A stretch of DNA of 64,000 nt from Qipengyuania algicida (GTDB lineage: Bacteria > Pseudomonadota > Alphaproteobacteria > Sphingomonadales > Sphingomonadaceae), in the NCBI RefSeq assembly GCF_009828025.1, contig NZ_WTYA01000009.1, positions 62,001 through 126,000 of the forward strand, given 5' to 3'. The notes below the pieces were generated by a model. The model saw only the letters and a program-made list of their open reading frames with translations. It did not search any database and was not told the DNA's origin. Made by a program: the position numbers and the translations under genes. This document shows positions 22,582 to 32,126 of the stretch, piece by piece. Within the stretch, counting starts at the first letter, position 1, and each line of letters starts with the position of its first letter.

Positions 22582-23298
22582 TCAGACGGTAATGCGCTGA
22601 ATATCGCGTTCGATGGTGCCGCCGGTGGCCGTCTGGGGAAGCATATCGGTCTGGGGGTCGGGCGGGGTTACGACAGAGCCGTCTTCCGCGAGGCCAAGGC
22701 TCCCGGCAAACAGCAGACGCCCGCCGCTCAGGCGGATCAGGGCTTCGTGGAATTTGGCCGGGTCCATGGCAAAGCATCCGTCGGACCGGCCCAGCTTGCC
22801 CCAGCGCTGAACATGTTCCTCTGTTGCATAGTCGGCCGGATGCATCACGATGGCGCGGGGCAGGGCGTTGGAATTGGTCGGGTCCATCCCATCGATACGC
22901 ATCGACGTGCCGTATTTGCCGTCGTACCAGCTGCGCGTCCTGAAAGAGCCGCGGCAGGTGCACAGCGATTCTTCGATATTCGAATATCGTTTTAGCCAGC
23001 CGTCGTGTTCCTTGTCGGACCCATAGCCGTGCGTAACGAGGAAGCTGTCTACCCGTCCGCCGTCCATATCGACGAAGTGAAAACGTTTGCTCGCCGAATG
23101 CAGGCCGAAATCGGCAATAGCCACCAGATCGCGGTGCCACAGAGCCGAGCCCGCAAGCGCAATCTCGCGTTGTGCCAATTCAGCAAGTTGAAGGTCGCGA
23201 GCGGCAGTGGGAGAGGCAGGCTGTGCGAAGACGCGCGGAGCGGCACTGAAGGCGGCTCCTGCAAGAATACCGGTCTTGATGAGTGTGCGTCTATCCAT
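22582..23298 (-). CDS. murein L,D-transpeptidase catalytic domain family protein
   Basis: About 238 residues with a twin-arginine-like signal (MDRRTLIKTGILAGAAF, cleavage after VFAQ) and a YkuD_2-type catalytic domain. The conserved histidine region is around MHPADYA, and the nucleophilic Cys lies in GRSDGCFAMD near residue 180. The start at 23298 gives the signal peptide directly; 23343 would add a hydrophilic extension. It runs convergently with the other L,D-transpeptidase, with 19 bases between the stops. Confidence 0.85.
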   Translation of the reverse strand: MDRRTLIKTGILAGAAFSAAPRVFAQPASPTAARDLQLAELAQREIALAGSALWHRDLVAIADFGLHSASKRFHFVDMDGGRVDSFLVTHGYGSDKEHDGWLKRYSNIEESLCTCRGSFRTRSWYDGKYGTSMRIDGMDPTNSNALPRAIVMHPADYATEEHVQRWGKLGRSDGCFAMDPAKFHEALIRLSGGRLLFAGSLGLAEDGSVVTPPDPQTDMLPQTATGGTIERDIQRITV

Positions 23299-23361
23299 CG
23301 TTGCAACACCGTAACAGAGCATCCTATCTGCCGCCAAGTGCAAAGCGCCCGGACGGTTGGG

Positions 23362-23892
23362 TCACCCGCCAAGCAGCATTCGATCGCCCTCGATTCGCAC
23401 CGGATCCACTGTGGTGAGATAGGATTGGCCCAACAATGACACGTCGAGGCCCTTGGGAATGATTACCGCCTGAACCTGTCGTGCCTCGTGGCGACCGAGT
23501 TCGACGCTGTCGAGCGTGACTGGCACACCCTCCACAGGGCCGCTGGCTCCGCTGCCCACGACGCGAACGTCCGCCTGATTCCAACGCAGTCCGATCGCGC
23601 TGGCGTCCGCCCCGGTAAGCGCGACGACGCTTGCGCCTGTATCGACCAAAGCGTGAATCCTCGTGCGGTTGACCGAGACATCGCTGTAAAAATGGCCGTC
23701 CGCAGAGCGCGACAATTCAGCTGTACCGGCGAAGTAATTGTCCAGCTTGCGCTGCTTCTCCGCTTCGGTGACCTGCTTGCTCGCCGTGAGCGCTGCCTCC
23801 TTCGAAGAAGCTTCGGCTACTGGCTTCTGTGGCGAAGCGAGCCATCCGACGGCGATGATCGTTCCAAGGGCGATGAGCAGTGCGTTGCGCAT
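23362..23892 (-). CDS. retropepsin-like (clan AA) aspartic protease
   Basis: A 176-residue protein with an N-terminal membrane anchor (residues 3-20), a helical linker and a single retropepsin fold with active-site motif LVDTGASVVAL near residue 82 and the partner region VSLLGQSYL. This matches the TIGR02281-type family of membrane-anchored single-domain aspartic proteases of alphaproteobacteria, which would work as dimers in the periplasm. Substrate unknown. Confidence 0.85.
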   Translation of the reverse strand: MRNALLIALGTIIAVGWLASPQKPVAEASSKEAALTASKQVTEAEKQRKLDNYFAGTAELSRSADGHFYSDVSVNRTRIHALVDTGASVVALTGADASAIGLRWNQADVRVVGSGASGPVEGVPVTLDSVELGRHEARQVQAVIIPKGLDVSLLGQSYLTTVDPVRIEGDRMLLGG

Positions 23893-23954
23893 CGCTCGAT
23901 CATGTGGGCAAGGGCTTTAAAACCGCGTAAATTCCATCGCCTGTAATGCAGACG

Positions 23955-25100
23955 CTATTCCGCTATCTCAAGCGCATCTTTGCCAGATATTTCTGCGTCT
24001 GCCGCTGCCTCTATCTCGGCAGCCCGTGTCTCGACCAACGAAACGATATGGTCGAGCATATCGGCGTCCTGTACGTGGTGATCGGTGACGCCAGACAGAT
24101 AGACCATATGCTTGCCCGCACCGCCGCCGGTGATGCCGATATCGGTTTCACGCGCTTCGCCCGGACCATTGACCACGCAGCCCAATACCGAAAGCGAGAG
24201 CGGTGTCTTTATATGCTGGAGCCGTTCCTCCAGCGCCTGAACGGTGCGAATGACGTCGAAGCCCTGCCGCGCGCAACTCGGGCATGACACGACGCGCACG
24301 CCGCGCGTCCGAAGGCCCAGCGACTTGAGAATTTCGAACCCCACGCGCACTTCCTGCTCCGGTTCGGCAGAAAGCGAAACCCGGATGGTATCGCCGATCC
24401 CCGCCCACAGCAGGCTACCCATCCCGATCGAGCTCTTGACCGTGCCGCCGATCAATCCGCCTGCCTCGGTAATGCCAAGATGGAGCGGGCAATCGACCGT
24501 TTCCGCAAGGCCGTGATAGGCTGCCACCGCGAGGAAAACGTCGCTCGCCTTCACAGCCACCTTGTACTCGTGGAAATCGTGGTCCTGTAGCAGCTTGATA
24601 TGATCGAGCGCGCTTTCGATCAGGGCTTCGGGGCAGGGCTCGCCGTATTTTTCGAGCAGGTCTTTCTCAAGGCTCCCGGCGTTCACGCCGATGCGGATTG
24701 CGCAACCATTGGCTTTCGCTGCGCGGACGACTTCGGCCACGCGCTCCGACGAGCCGATATTGCCCGGATTGATGCGCAGGCAGGCCGCGCCCTTGTCTGC
24801 CGCTTCGAGTGCGCGTTTGTAATGGAAATGTATGTCGGCAACGATCGGGATATTGGCGGCGCGTGTGATCTTGTCGAAATGCGCAGTCGAATCGGCGGTG
24901 GGGCAGGACACGCGGATGATGTCCGCACCTGCATCTTCGCAGCGGCGGATCTGGTCGATCGTCGCGCCGACGTCCTCGGTCGGGGTATTGGTCATGGTCT
25001 GTACCGTGATCGGCGCGTCGCCGCCGACGGGGACATTGCCGACCATGATTTGGCGGCTTTTGCGGCGCTCGATCGTGCGCCATGGACGTATTGCTGACAT
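23955..25100 (-). CDS. ispG: 4-hydroxy-3-methylbut-2-en-1-yl diphosphate synthase (flavodoxin)
   Basis: MEP-pathway enzyme (GcpE) that reduces methylerythritol cyclodiphosphate to HMBPP with a [4Fe-4S] cluster; 381 residues. The TIM-barrel part begins with the [19 protein letters not shown] region. The cluster ligands are the two Cys of SCPSCARQG and the Cys of [10 protein letters not shown]. The start MSAIRPW at 25100 is preferred to 25142, which would run into the divergent zntB gene. Confidence 0.96.
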   Translation of the reverse strand: MSAIRPWRTIERRKSRQIMVGNVPVGGDAPITVQTMTNTPTEDVGATIDQIRRCEDAGADIIRVSCPTADSTAHFDKITRAANIPIVADIHFHYKRALEAADKGAACLRINPGNIGSSERVAEVVRAAKANGCAIRIGVNAGSLEKDLLEKYGEPCPEALIESALDHIKLLQDHDFHEYKVAVKASDVFLAVAAYHGLAETVDCPLHLGITEAGGLIGGTVKSSIGMGSLLWAGIGDTIRVSLSAEPEQEVRVGFEILKSLGLRTRGVRVVSCPSCARQGFDVIRTVQALEERLQHIKTPLSLSVLGCVVNGPGEARETDIGITGGGAGKHMVYLSGVTDHHVQDADMLDHIVSLVETRAAEIEAAADAEISGKDALEIAE

Positions 25101-25135
25101 GACACGCAATATAGACCCCGGATGATGAAGGGGCA

Positions 25136-26197
25136 ATGACACGCTCGGCCCGTGACAGCGTTAAAATTCTGCGGCAGATGAATGCGATGCGCGAACATGA
25201 CGATTTGACCGATGAAGCCGCCGGAAATGACGCATTGCTGTTCGGGCGTGTGCTCGATGGCGAAGGTGGCGGACGGCCGATTTCATGGGAGGAGGCGCAC
25301 GGTTGGACGCCAAGTGGTCAGCAGGATGTCCTGTGGCTGCATATCCGTCGCGATGCGCCCGGTGTTCAGCAATGGCTCGAATCGCAATTCGGTATTCCCG
25401 AACCGACTGCGGAACTGCTCACCTCGCAGGGCACGAGGCCGCGCGCTTTTCGCGAAGGGCTGGCGCTTGTGGCAACGCTGCGCGGGATCAACTTCAATCC
25501 CGGAGCCGAGCCCGAGGATATGGTCTCGCTGCAATTGTGGAGCGATGGTCGGCGGCTGGTGACCTTGCGCAGTTCACCCCTGCAAACCCCGCGCGAGGTG
25601 ATGGCGCGGCTCGACAGCGGATCTGGCCCAGTCGATGCCGGGGCAACCATCAGCCTGCTGGCCGAGCTTCTGATTACCCGCATGAACCAGTCGATCGTCG
25701 ATATGAACGAAGTGATCGACCAGCTTGAGGATGAAGACCCTGAGCGTGATCCCGAGGGGATGCTCAAGCGCATTTCGACGATCCGCCGCAATTGCCTGGC
25801 GCTCAAACGCCACATGTCACCCCAGCATGAGGCGCTCGAGCACATCAGCCGCGAAGCGCCATCTTGGTTCGAATCCGATGACCGCCGGGAAATCGCTGAA
25901 TCGATTGCGCGCTTGCGCCGCTACATCGACGATGTCGACATCAGCAAGGAAAGCGCGCTGGTGTTGCAGGACGAATTGCGCGCACGCAGCCTGTCCTCGA
26001 ACGAGAACGCCACCTATATGCTGACCGTGGTCGCGGGGGTGTTCCTGCCACTGTCCTTTCTCACTGGCCTGCTGGGTATCAACGTCGGCGGTATGCCGGG
26101 GGTCGACAACCCGGAAGCGTTCTGGACCGTGGCCGGTATCTGCGGTCTCGTGCTGGTCGGCCTGGTGGTGCTGTTCAAGCGGCTGCGCTGGCTGTGA
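25136..26197 (+). CDS. zntB: zinc transporter ZntB (CorA family)
   Basis: Pentameric CorA-superfamily channel of 353 residues. A long soluble N-terminal domain ends in two C-terminal membrane helices, with [10 protein letters not shown] after the first helix. GIN rather than GMN marks the ZntB branch, which carries zinc rather than magnesium. AAGGGG lies 5-6 bases before the ATG at 25136, though ATGs at 25178 and 25187 are possible. It is divergent from ispG (35 bases) and ends 4 bases from the convergent SDR gene. Confidence 0.9.
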   Translation: MTRSARDSVKILRQMNAMREHDDLTDEAAGNDALLFGRVLDGEGGGRPISWEEAHGWTPSGQQDVLWLHIRRDAPGVQQWLESQFGIPEPTAELLTSQGTRPRAFREGLALVATLRGINFNPGAEPEDMVSLQLWSDGRRLVTLRSSPLQTPREVMARLDSGSGPVDAGATISLLAELLITRMNQSIVDMNEVIDQLEDEDPERDPEGMLKRISTIRRNCLALKRHMSPQHEALEHISREAPSWFESDDRREIAESIARLRRYIDDVDISKESALVLQDELRARSLSSNENATYMLTVVAGVFLPLSFLTGLLGINVGGMPGVDNPEAFWTVAGICGLVLVGLVVLFKRLRWL

Positions 26198-26201
26198 AGG
26201 A

Positions 26202-27164
26202 TCAGTAGGCGAAAGTTTCGCCCACCAGTTCTTCCGACAATTTCCAAAGCTGCTCGGCCTTTTTCGGCTCGATCGCATAGGAACGAACGCCTTCTGTTGT
26301 GCTGTCATCGTCGATTTCGGCAACGTGACAGTTTTCGGCATAAAGGCCGCCGCGGTCCGCCAGTTCGGAAGCGGTCGCGACCCAGCACGTCGTTGCCGCG
26401 CCCTGTGGGATCGACTTGAAGCCTTCGCCCGAGCTTCCGCTTTCCTCCGCCAGCTTGCGCATACGAGCCATCATGAACTGGATGTCCTGTTCGCTCATGT
26501 GCCTCCCAAGATTGGTCATGATGCCTCCCGGATGCACTGCATAGGCGTGGATCCCCTTGCTCTTCAGGCGCTTTTCAAGACCGACCGAGAACAGGATATT
26601 GGCCGTCTTGGACTGACCATAGGCCTGCCATTTGTCATAGTCCCGGTGTTCGAAATTCGGATCGTCGAAATGGACCTGGTCGAAGTGATGGCCGCGGCTC
26701 GACAGGTTGACGATCCGCTGTGCGCTGCCATTCTCGACCAATGGCATCAGCAGGTTGGTGAGCAGGAAATGGCCGAGGTGATTGGTGCCGAACTGGGTTT
26801 CGAACCCGTCGGCCGTACGCCCGAGCGGGGCGGCCATCACGCCGGCATTGTTGATGAGAATATCGATCCGTTCGAACCGTTCGGTGGCATCCTTGGCTGC
26901 AGTCCTGATCGAATCGAGCGAAGCGAGATCGCACACCAGCGTCTCGACCTCGGCACCTGTCTCTTGAGAAATTTCCCTGGCTGCCGATTCCAGTTTTGCG
27001 GCATCTCGCCCGGAAAGGATCAGATGCGCGCCCTTTGCTCCCATCGCACGCGCGGTCTCGCGGCCGAGCCCGGAATAAGCGCCGGTGATAAATACCACCC
27101 TGGTGCTCAGATCCTTGTCGGCCAGGACTTCGTCTGCGGTGCTCTCAAAGCCGAATTCGCTCAT
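26202..27164 (-). CDS. short-chain dehydrogenase/reductase (retinol dehydrogenase-like)
   Basis: About 320 residues with a Rossmann fold. The cofactor loop is TGAYSGLG near residue 29, the NNAG motif is near residue 105, and the catalytic YGQSK is near residue 180. The long form and the NLSSRGHHF segment resemble the WWOX/retinol-dehydrogenase-like SDR group. The substrate cannot be inferred. AAGGAG precedes a double ATG; the second (27164) has the better spacing. It follows pheA on the same strand with a 74-base gap. Confidence 0.88.
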   Translation of the reverse strand: MSEFGFESTADEVLADKDLSTRVVFITGAYSGLGRETARAMGAKGAHLILSGRDAAKLESAAREISQETGAEVETLVCDLASLDSIRTAAKDATERFERIDILINNAGVMAAPLGRTADGFETQFGTNHLGHFLLTNLLMPLVENGSAQRIVNLSSRGHHFDQVHFDDPNFEHRDYDKWQAYGQSKTANILFSVGLEKRLKSKGIHAYAVHPGGIMTNLGRHMSEQDIQFMMARMRKLAEESGSSGEGFKSIPQGAATTCWVATASELADRGGLYAENCHVAEIDDDSTTEGVRSYAIEPKKAEQLWKLSEELVGETFAY

Positions 27165-27238
27165 CATCGCTCTCCTTGTCGTTGGCTGCAATATCGGAAC
27201 CGATCGACCACAGGGCAAGCTGACGTTGAGAACGAAAC

Positions 27239-28135
27239 TCAGCCGCGCTTCCTGGCCTGTGCGTAACTGCCAAGCATCTGGACATCCCCCTGGCAATGGA
27301 AGGTCAGTTCCTCAAGCGCGCTGTCCACACGCCGGTCGCCCGGCATGCCTTCGATCTCGGCATAAAAGCGTGTGGCGGCAAAACTCGTGCCGACCTGATA
27401 GCTTTCGAGCTTGGTCATATTTACCCCTGCCGTCGCGAAGCACCCCAGCGCCTTGTAGAGAGCGGCCGGCACATTGCGCACTTCGAACAGGAAGCTTGTC
27501 ATCGCTGACTTCCCTTCCAGCGTGTGCGGGTCGAGAGCATGAGCCGCCAGCACCACGAAGCGGGTGGTGTTGTCATGCGTGTCCTCGACTTTGTCCTCTA
27601 CGATGGTGAGGCCATAGAGCTCGGCAGCTAGCGGCGGTGCAATGGCTGCAAAGCTGGGGTCGCCCCGATCAGCGACCAGCGCAGCGGCACCAGCCGTATC
27701 AGCGTAGCTCATCGCGACCAGGCCTCGCTCGGCGAGGAACTTGCGTGATTGGGCGAGCGCATGCGGATGGCTGTAGGCGGCTTCGAAAGGCCCCCTGCTC
27801 AACCCCATCAGCGCGTGAGTGATGGGCATGAAATATTCGGCCACGATGAACAGCCCGCTTTCAGGCAGCAGGAAATGGATATCGGCGACGCGACCTGCCT
27901 GCGAATTGTCGATCGGGATCATCGCCGCGCCAGCAGCGCCGGAGCGCACCGCATCGATTGCATCGTCGAAGCTGTAGCAGGGCAATGGCAAGCAATCGGG
28001 CTGATGAGCCATGGTTGCCTGATGCGAATTCGATCCCGGTGCACCACCAAAAGCGACAGCGCCCGCAGGAGCTGCTCCGGCGGCAGAACGCATGGTATCG
28101 ACCAGTGCGGCGGCGGGCTTGGGAAATTTGCGCAT
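27239..28135 (-). CDS. pheA: prephenate dehydratase
   Basis: Monofunctional prephenate dehydratase (phenylpyruvate formation in phenylalanine synthesis), 298 residues. The periplasmic-binding-like catalytic part carries the T-R-F signature as HDNTTRFVVLA near residue 195. A C-terminal ACT domain (GCFATAGVNMTKLES) would bind phenylalanine for feedback control. No chorismate mutase domain is fused. It is divergent from the cytochrome c gene (128 bases), which is a frequent alphaproteobacterial arrangement. Confidence 0.94.
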   Translation of the reverse strand: MRKFPKPAAALVDTMRSAAGAAPAGAVAFGGAPGSNSHQATMAHQPDCLPLPCYSFDDAIDAVRSGAAGAAMIPIDNSQAGRVADIHFLLPESGLFIVAEYFMPITHALMGLSRGPFEAAYSHPHALAQSRKFLAERGLVAMSYADTAGAAALVADRGDPSFAAIAPPLAAELYGLTIVEDKVEDTHDNTTRFVVLAAHALDPHTLEGKSAMTSFLFEVRNVPAALYKALGCFATAGVNMTKLESYQVGTSFAATRFYAEIEGMPGDRRVDSALEELTFHCQGDVQMLGSYAQARKRG

Positions 28136-28263
28136 AGTACGCCGCTGCTATCCGCAGGACGCAAGCTGGGCAAGCACCCAGCGCCCCTCTTGCCACCATG
28201 CGCAAGCCCCATTAGAGGAATGCTCGAATTTAATGGGGGACGCATTCTTGCGGGCAATCACGC

Positions 28264-28944
28264 ATGGACGATCGCTTTAACACTGCCGCCGGTTGGGTCT
28301 TGTTTTCTGGAATCGTCGCGTTGGGCGCCTCGATTTTCAGCGGGCTTTATTTCCATGCCGACAAGCCGGAATCGCCTGAAAAGATGGGCTATTTCATTGA
28401 AGGTGCCGCAGAAGGCGGCGATTCGGACAAGCCGACCTACGATCTGGGCACCGTGCTGGCAAATGCCGACGTGTCGAAGGGCGAGAAGGTTTTCGCCAAG
28501 TGCACTTCGTGCCACACGATCAACCAGGGCGGCCCCAACGGGATCGGGCCCAATTTGTATGGTACGATCGGGGTGCCGATGGGTGAGGGCAAGAACGGCT
28601 ATGCGTTCTCAAGTGCACTCTCCGGCCATGGCGGCAACTGGACCTACGAGAACCTCGACCATTGGTTGACCAGTCCGCGCAGCTTTGCGCCGGGCACAAA
28701 GATGAGCTTTGCCGGTCTTTCAAATCCGCAGGATCGCGCCGATGTCATTGCTTATCTCAAGGCCAATGGCGGAGGTCCGGCATATCCGCCGCCAGCCGCC
28801 CCGGCAGCGGATGCATCGAAGGACGCCAAGGCAACTGATGCAAAGGGCGATGCTACGCCTGCGGCAGATGGCAGCGCAGCACCGGCTGAGAAATCCAGTG
28901 ATACGCCCGCGGCAGAGACCAAGGACGCAGCGCCCAAGGCCTGA
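28264..28944 (+). CDS. membrane-anchored class I cytochrome c
   Basis: A 226-residue protein with an uncleaved N-terminal membrane helix (residues 9-30), a CycM-like cytochrome domain with haem motif CTSCH near residue 80 and the Met ligand in GTKMSFAG near residue 148, and a C-terminal low-complexity tail of about 50 residues rich in Ala, Pro, Lys and Asp. It would carry electrons between the bc1 complex and terminal oxidase on the periplasmic face of the membrane. The tail is unusual for the family core and probably disordered. Confidence 0.93.
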   Translation: MDDRFNTAAGWVLFSGIVALGASIFSGLYFHADKPESPEKMGYFIEGAAEGGDSDKPTYDLGTVLANADVSKGEKVFAKCTSCHTINQGGPNGIGPNLYGTIGVPMGEGKNGYAFSSALSGHGGNWTYENLDHWLTSPRSFAPGTKMSFAGLSNPQDRADVIAYLKANGGGPAYPPPAAPAADASKDAKATDAKGDATPAADGSAAPAEKSSDTPAAETKDAAPKA

Positions 28945-28968
28945 TTTCTTCCAGCGCCTTTACGGTCG

Positions 28969-29649
28969 TTAGCCGGGGATGTCTTCGGCGCGGCCTTTAA
29001 ACCCCTGTGCAATCACGTACCATTCCGACGAGCCCTTGCGGCTCGCGGGTGGCTTGGCGTGCTTAACGGTTCGGAAGTGCTTCTTGAGCAGCGCGAGAAG
29101 CTCGGTATCGGTCCCGCCAGCCAAAACCTTGGCGAGGAACGTGCCGCCTTCCGCCAATGTCTCGATCGCGAACCATGAAGCAGCTTCCACCAGTCCCATT
29201 GTGCGAAGGTGGTCGGTCTGTTTGTGGCCGACAGTGTTGGCCGCCATGTCGCTCATGACCAAGTCGGGTGGCCCATCGAGCGCTTCCTGAAGCCTGGCGG
29301 GCGCGTCGTCGGCCATGAAATCCATCTCGAAGATCGTCACGCCCTCGATCGGCTCGGTCGGCAGAAGATCGATCCCGACCACGCCAGCCTTGGGCAGACG
29401 CCGACGGATAACCTGACTCCATCCACCCGGAGCGATCCCGAGGTCGACGACACGCGTGACCCCTTTGAGGATCGCGAATTTTTCGTCCAGCTCGATCAAC
29501 TTGTAGGCCGCGCGGCTACGCAGCCCATCGGCCTTCGCCTGCTTGACGTAGGGATCGTTGAGCTGCCGCTCCAGCCAACGCACCGAAGACGCCGTCCTGC
29601 CGCGCGCCGTCTTGACGCGTTTGTCCGGGTTGCGACCGGCGCGACTCAC
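28969..29649 (-). CDS. rlmE: 23S rRNA (uridine(2552)-2'-O)-methyltransferase RlmE (FtsJ/RrmJ)
   Basis: SAM-dependent methyltransferase of 226 residues that modifies U2552 of 23S rRNA. The SAM loop is DLGIAPGGWSQV near residue 70; the K-D-K-E catalytic set is provided around SRAAYKL, MSDMAANT, LAKVLAGG and the C-terminal SSEWYV. Its ATG overlaps the stop of the Ppx/GppA gene (ATGA, 29646-29649), so the two are cotranslated. Confidence 0.95.
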   Translation of the reverse strand: MSRAGRNPDKRVKTARGRTASSVRWLERQLNDPYVKQAKADGLRSRAAYKLIELDEKFAILKGVTRVVDLGIAPGGWSQVIRRRLPKAGVVGIDLLPTEPIEGVTIFEMDFMADDAPARLQEALDGPPDLVMSDMAANTVGHKQTDHLRTMGLVEAASWFAIETLAEGGTFLAKVLAGGTDTELLALLKKHFRTVKHAKPPASRKGSSEWYVIAQGFKGRAEDIPG

Positions 29650-30839
29650 AGGTCGTCTCGCTGGCTCTGGATTTCCGACCGGGATTGCTGGCCTTGCGAA
29701 TTGGCGGCGATCAGGCTGCGCAGGATACCCTCGCGAATGCCGCGATCGGCGACGGCCAGATCACGTGCCGGCCAGATATCGAGGATAGATTCGAGAATAG
29801 CGCAACCCGCCACCACCATCCGCGCTCGATCTTCGCCGATGCACGGCACCGTCTTGCGTTCGGCGGCGCTCATCGTCGCAAGCCGACGGCAAATATCCCG
29901 CATACTGTCGCTCGGCACGATCAATCCGTCCACGGCCTGACGGTCGTAATGCGGGAGTTCGAGATGCAGGCTGGCGAGCGTGGTGACGGTCCCGCTGGTG
30001 CCGAGCAGCCGAACATGTTTGGCCTGTCTGGCAACCGGGGCCACACGCTCTACGAAGGGCGCGAAGCTGTCATCGACCAGCTTGCGCATCGAAGCATAGC
30101 GTGCCCGCCGGTCTTCGTCGCTGCCACCGGGAGGCGCAACGCTGTCGGTCAGCGACACAACGCCCCATGGCACACTCAGCCAGTCGAGGATGCGCGGTAC
30201 CGGGCCGCCCGGTTCGATCAATACCAGCTCGGTCGAACCGCCACCGATGTCGAACACCACCGCCGGGCCTTCACCGTCTTCGAGCAGGATATGGCAACCG
30301 AGCACCGCAAGTCGGGCCTCCTCCTGTGCGGAAATTATGTCGAGCGCGATACCGGTTTCCTCGCGCACCCGGGCGATGAAATCGGCGCCATTGGTCGCCC
30401 GGCGGCAGGCTTCGGTCGCGACCGAACGCGCCAGATGGACGTTGCGCCGCTTGAGCTTCTCCGCGCAGACATGCAGCGCAGCAAGTGTGCGTTCCATCGC
30501 AGCGTCGGACAGTTTGCCGCTTGCGGCCAGACCTTCGCCCAAGCGCACGACCCGGCTGAAGGCATCGATCACGGTGAAGTTCTCGCCCGAGGGCCGGGCG
30601 ATCAGCAGGCGGCAATTGTTGGTGCCAAGATCAAGCGCGGCGAACGCCTGCCGCCTTTCGCCTGTCCGTACAGGTTTGGCATTGTGCGCGCCATGCGAGC
30701 CCGACCGCCTTAGCGTGGACTGCTTGCGCTTTTCGGGCTGGGAAGGACGCTTGTAGCGGAAATCGGCTACAGTGCCGGACGTGCCGCCCTTCTTTCGTTC
30801 AGCCCCCCTTTTGATGTCCGGCGGAGAAACATCCGCCAT
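29646..30839 (-). CDS. Ppx/GppA family exopolyphosphatase/pppGpp phosphatase
   Basis: About 397 residues. After a basic, Ser/Lys-rich N-terminal extension of about 70 residues comes an actin-like ASKHA fold: phosphate loop LDLGTNNCR near residue 74, DIGGGSTEL near residue 205, and LGTSGTVTT further on. The short form without the C-terminal HD-like domain is typical of alphaproteobacteria. It hydrolyses polyphosphate or pppGpp. The start at 30839 (MADVSPP) is favoured over 30899, but a later start nearer the actin fold is possible. Confidence 0.9.
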   Translation of the reverse strand: MADVSPPDIKRGAERKKGGTSGTVADFRYKRPSQPEKRKQSTLRRSGSHGAHNAKPVRTGERRQAFAALDLGTNNCRLLIARPSGENFTVIDAFSRVVRLGEGLAASGKLSDAAMERTLAALHVCAEKLKRRNVHLARSVATEACRRATNGADFIARVREETGIALDIISAQEEARLAVLGCHILLEDGEGPAVVFDIGGGSTELVLIEPGGPVPRILDWLSVPWGVVSLTDSVAPPGGSDEDRRARYASMRKLVDDSFAPFVERVAPVARQAKHVRLLGTSGTVTTLASLHLELPHYDRQAVDGLIVPSDSMRDICRRLATMSAAERKTVPCIGEDRARMVVAGCAILESILDIWPARDLAVADRGIREGILRSLIAANSQGQQSRSEIQSQRDDL

Positions 30840-31024
30840 GCGGGGTACTTTCTTGTTTTCCTTGCCGCGCCACAAACATGCAGCGCGAAGACCTGACAAC
30901 GATGCTAGTGCGGCGTGACGTGCAGGGCAAGGGTTTCGCCTCTGATCGGAACTGGCTTCTCTTGACCTTGCCCGACCGCGCGACTAAGTGCCGCGCCTTC
31001 CCGGCTGTCCATCGCCGGTCGCGA

Positions 31025-31098
31025 TGCCCCGTCGTCTAATGGTAAGACTACGGACTCTGACTCCGTCAATTGAGGTTCGAATCCTCACGGGGCATCCA
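31025..31098 (+). tRNA. tRNA-Gln, anticodon CTG
   Basis: A complete cloverleaf. The acceptor stem TGCCCCG pairs with CGGGGCA, the D arm has AATGGTA, the anticodon stem ACGGA/TCCGT encloses loop CTCTGAC with anticodon CTG, the T loop is GGTTCGAATCC, and the 3' CCA is encoded. It decodes CAG. It marks the border between conserved genes to the left and accessory DNA to the right, but I found no second copy of its 3' end in the window. Confidence 0.95.
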
Positions 31099-31255
31099 CT
31101 GCTTTTCCTAAGAAAAGCAAGAATTTGGGTAATAAATTCCCACGGGATTTAAGCACCAATCGCATTTACCGAATTTTTCCGCAGATTTCCGCGGCTTTCG
31201 TGACTTTGCGCGTTAATGCGGATTCTTCCGCGCGACATGGATGCGACAAAATCGC

Positions 31256-31510
31256 TCAGGTCGAATGCGGCGTAGCCTCTGAACAATCCGATATCGTTAA
31301 GTCTGCAAGAAGGACTGCCGGACTGACCCCTAGGCCTGACGCAATCGCACAAATGGTCGTAATACTTATGTTTTGTGCGCCCCGCTCGATACGCCCGTAG
31401 TATGATCGATCAATTTGAATTTTTTGCGCGAACTTTTCCTGCGAGAAGCCCGCGTCTTCGCGCATCCTACGGATCTTGGCCCCAACGATTTGAACAGCGC
31501 GCTTAGTCAC
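31256..31510 (-). CDS. XRE family helix-turn-helix regulator
   Basis: An 84-residue protein that is almost entirely a Cro/CI-type HTH domain (IRRMREDAGFSQEKFAQKI, then the recognition helix region DRSYYGRIERGAQNIS). It starts at a GTG with only a weak ribosome-binding site. It is likely a DNA-binding repressor of a small accessory module. A perfect inverted repeat lies 91-108 bases upstream and could be its operator. The base composition is lower in GC than the preceding housekeeping genes. Confidence 0.82.
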   Translation of the reverse strand: MTKRAVQIVGAKIRRMREDAGFSQEKFAQKIQIDRSYYGRIERGAQNISITTICAIASGLGVSPAVLLADLTISDCSEATPHST

Positions 31511-31600
31511 GTTGCTTAGCTGACAACAGGTCGCGGAAACGTCTACGGGCTAATACGCCACGGCTTTTATATCTCATTCATTGGTGGTATAGAGACTCAC

Positions 31601-31618
31601 TAGTGCAGTGATGCACTA
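31601..31618. promoter_or_regulatory. perfect inverted repeat, candidate operator of the XRE regulator
   Basis: TAGTGCA-GTGA-TGCACTA, with 7-bp perfect arms, sits in the 295-base gap (31511-31805) between the minus-strand XRE gene and the plus-strand gene at 31806. A TATAGA hexamer ends a few bases before it on the plus strand. No gene is seen in this gap. Confidence 0.4.
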
Positions 31619-31805
31619 ATCATCGCTGGTGAGCCCCAACGGCGGGCTGGTTAATCTTAGTTGTTCTCGCTCGGCCGGAGAGTTCGCGGACGGGTCGGCG
31701 ACTCGCATGCTAAAGGCTGTGCTCAAAGGTGGCGATGCCTCGGTGAGGGCTCACTTTTACAGCATGTAACTTAGCCGCCCACCATTATAATTTGGAGGAA
31801 CGGTC

Positions 31806-32126
31806 ATGCACATTTGTTACAGCTACTCTCCGCAGCGTCCTTATATTGCGAAGGACCTTCAAAAGATAATCGACTTTTTCGAGCAACACGGTGTTGACTG
31901 CCTGACGAACCTTGAGATCCGCTGTTATCCTTGGCGTGGCTCCAAAAGACTGCAGGCTGTGAACGAGGACGGGAAAATTCGCCCGTTCACGATTACGCTT
32001 CAGCCTGGAGATGAACGCTACGAGCCCTTGCCGCCCAATGTGCGGTACGAACCGATAACTATACGCGAAAGACCCGATGATCTCGACGATACCGGACTGG
32101 CTACGGTCTTCGGTTTAGATGATTGA
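31806..32126 (+). CDS. hypothetical protein, 106 residues
   Basis: A soluble protein starting MHICYSYSPQRP behind a strong ribosome-binding site (TTGGAGGAACGG). The N terminus could form an alpha/beta element (IAKDLQKIIDFFEQHGVDC), and the tail is acidic. I do not recognise a family. It lies in the lower-GC accessory segment after tRNA-Gln. Confidence 0.6.
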   Translation: MHICYSYSPQRPYIAKDLQKIIDFFEQHGVDCLTNLEIRCYPWRGSKRLQAVNEDGKIRPFTITLQPGDERYEPLPPNVRYEPITIRERPDDLDDTGLATVFGLDD

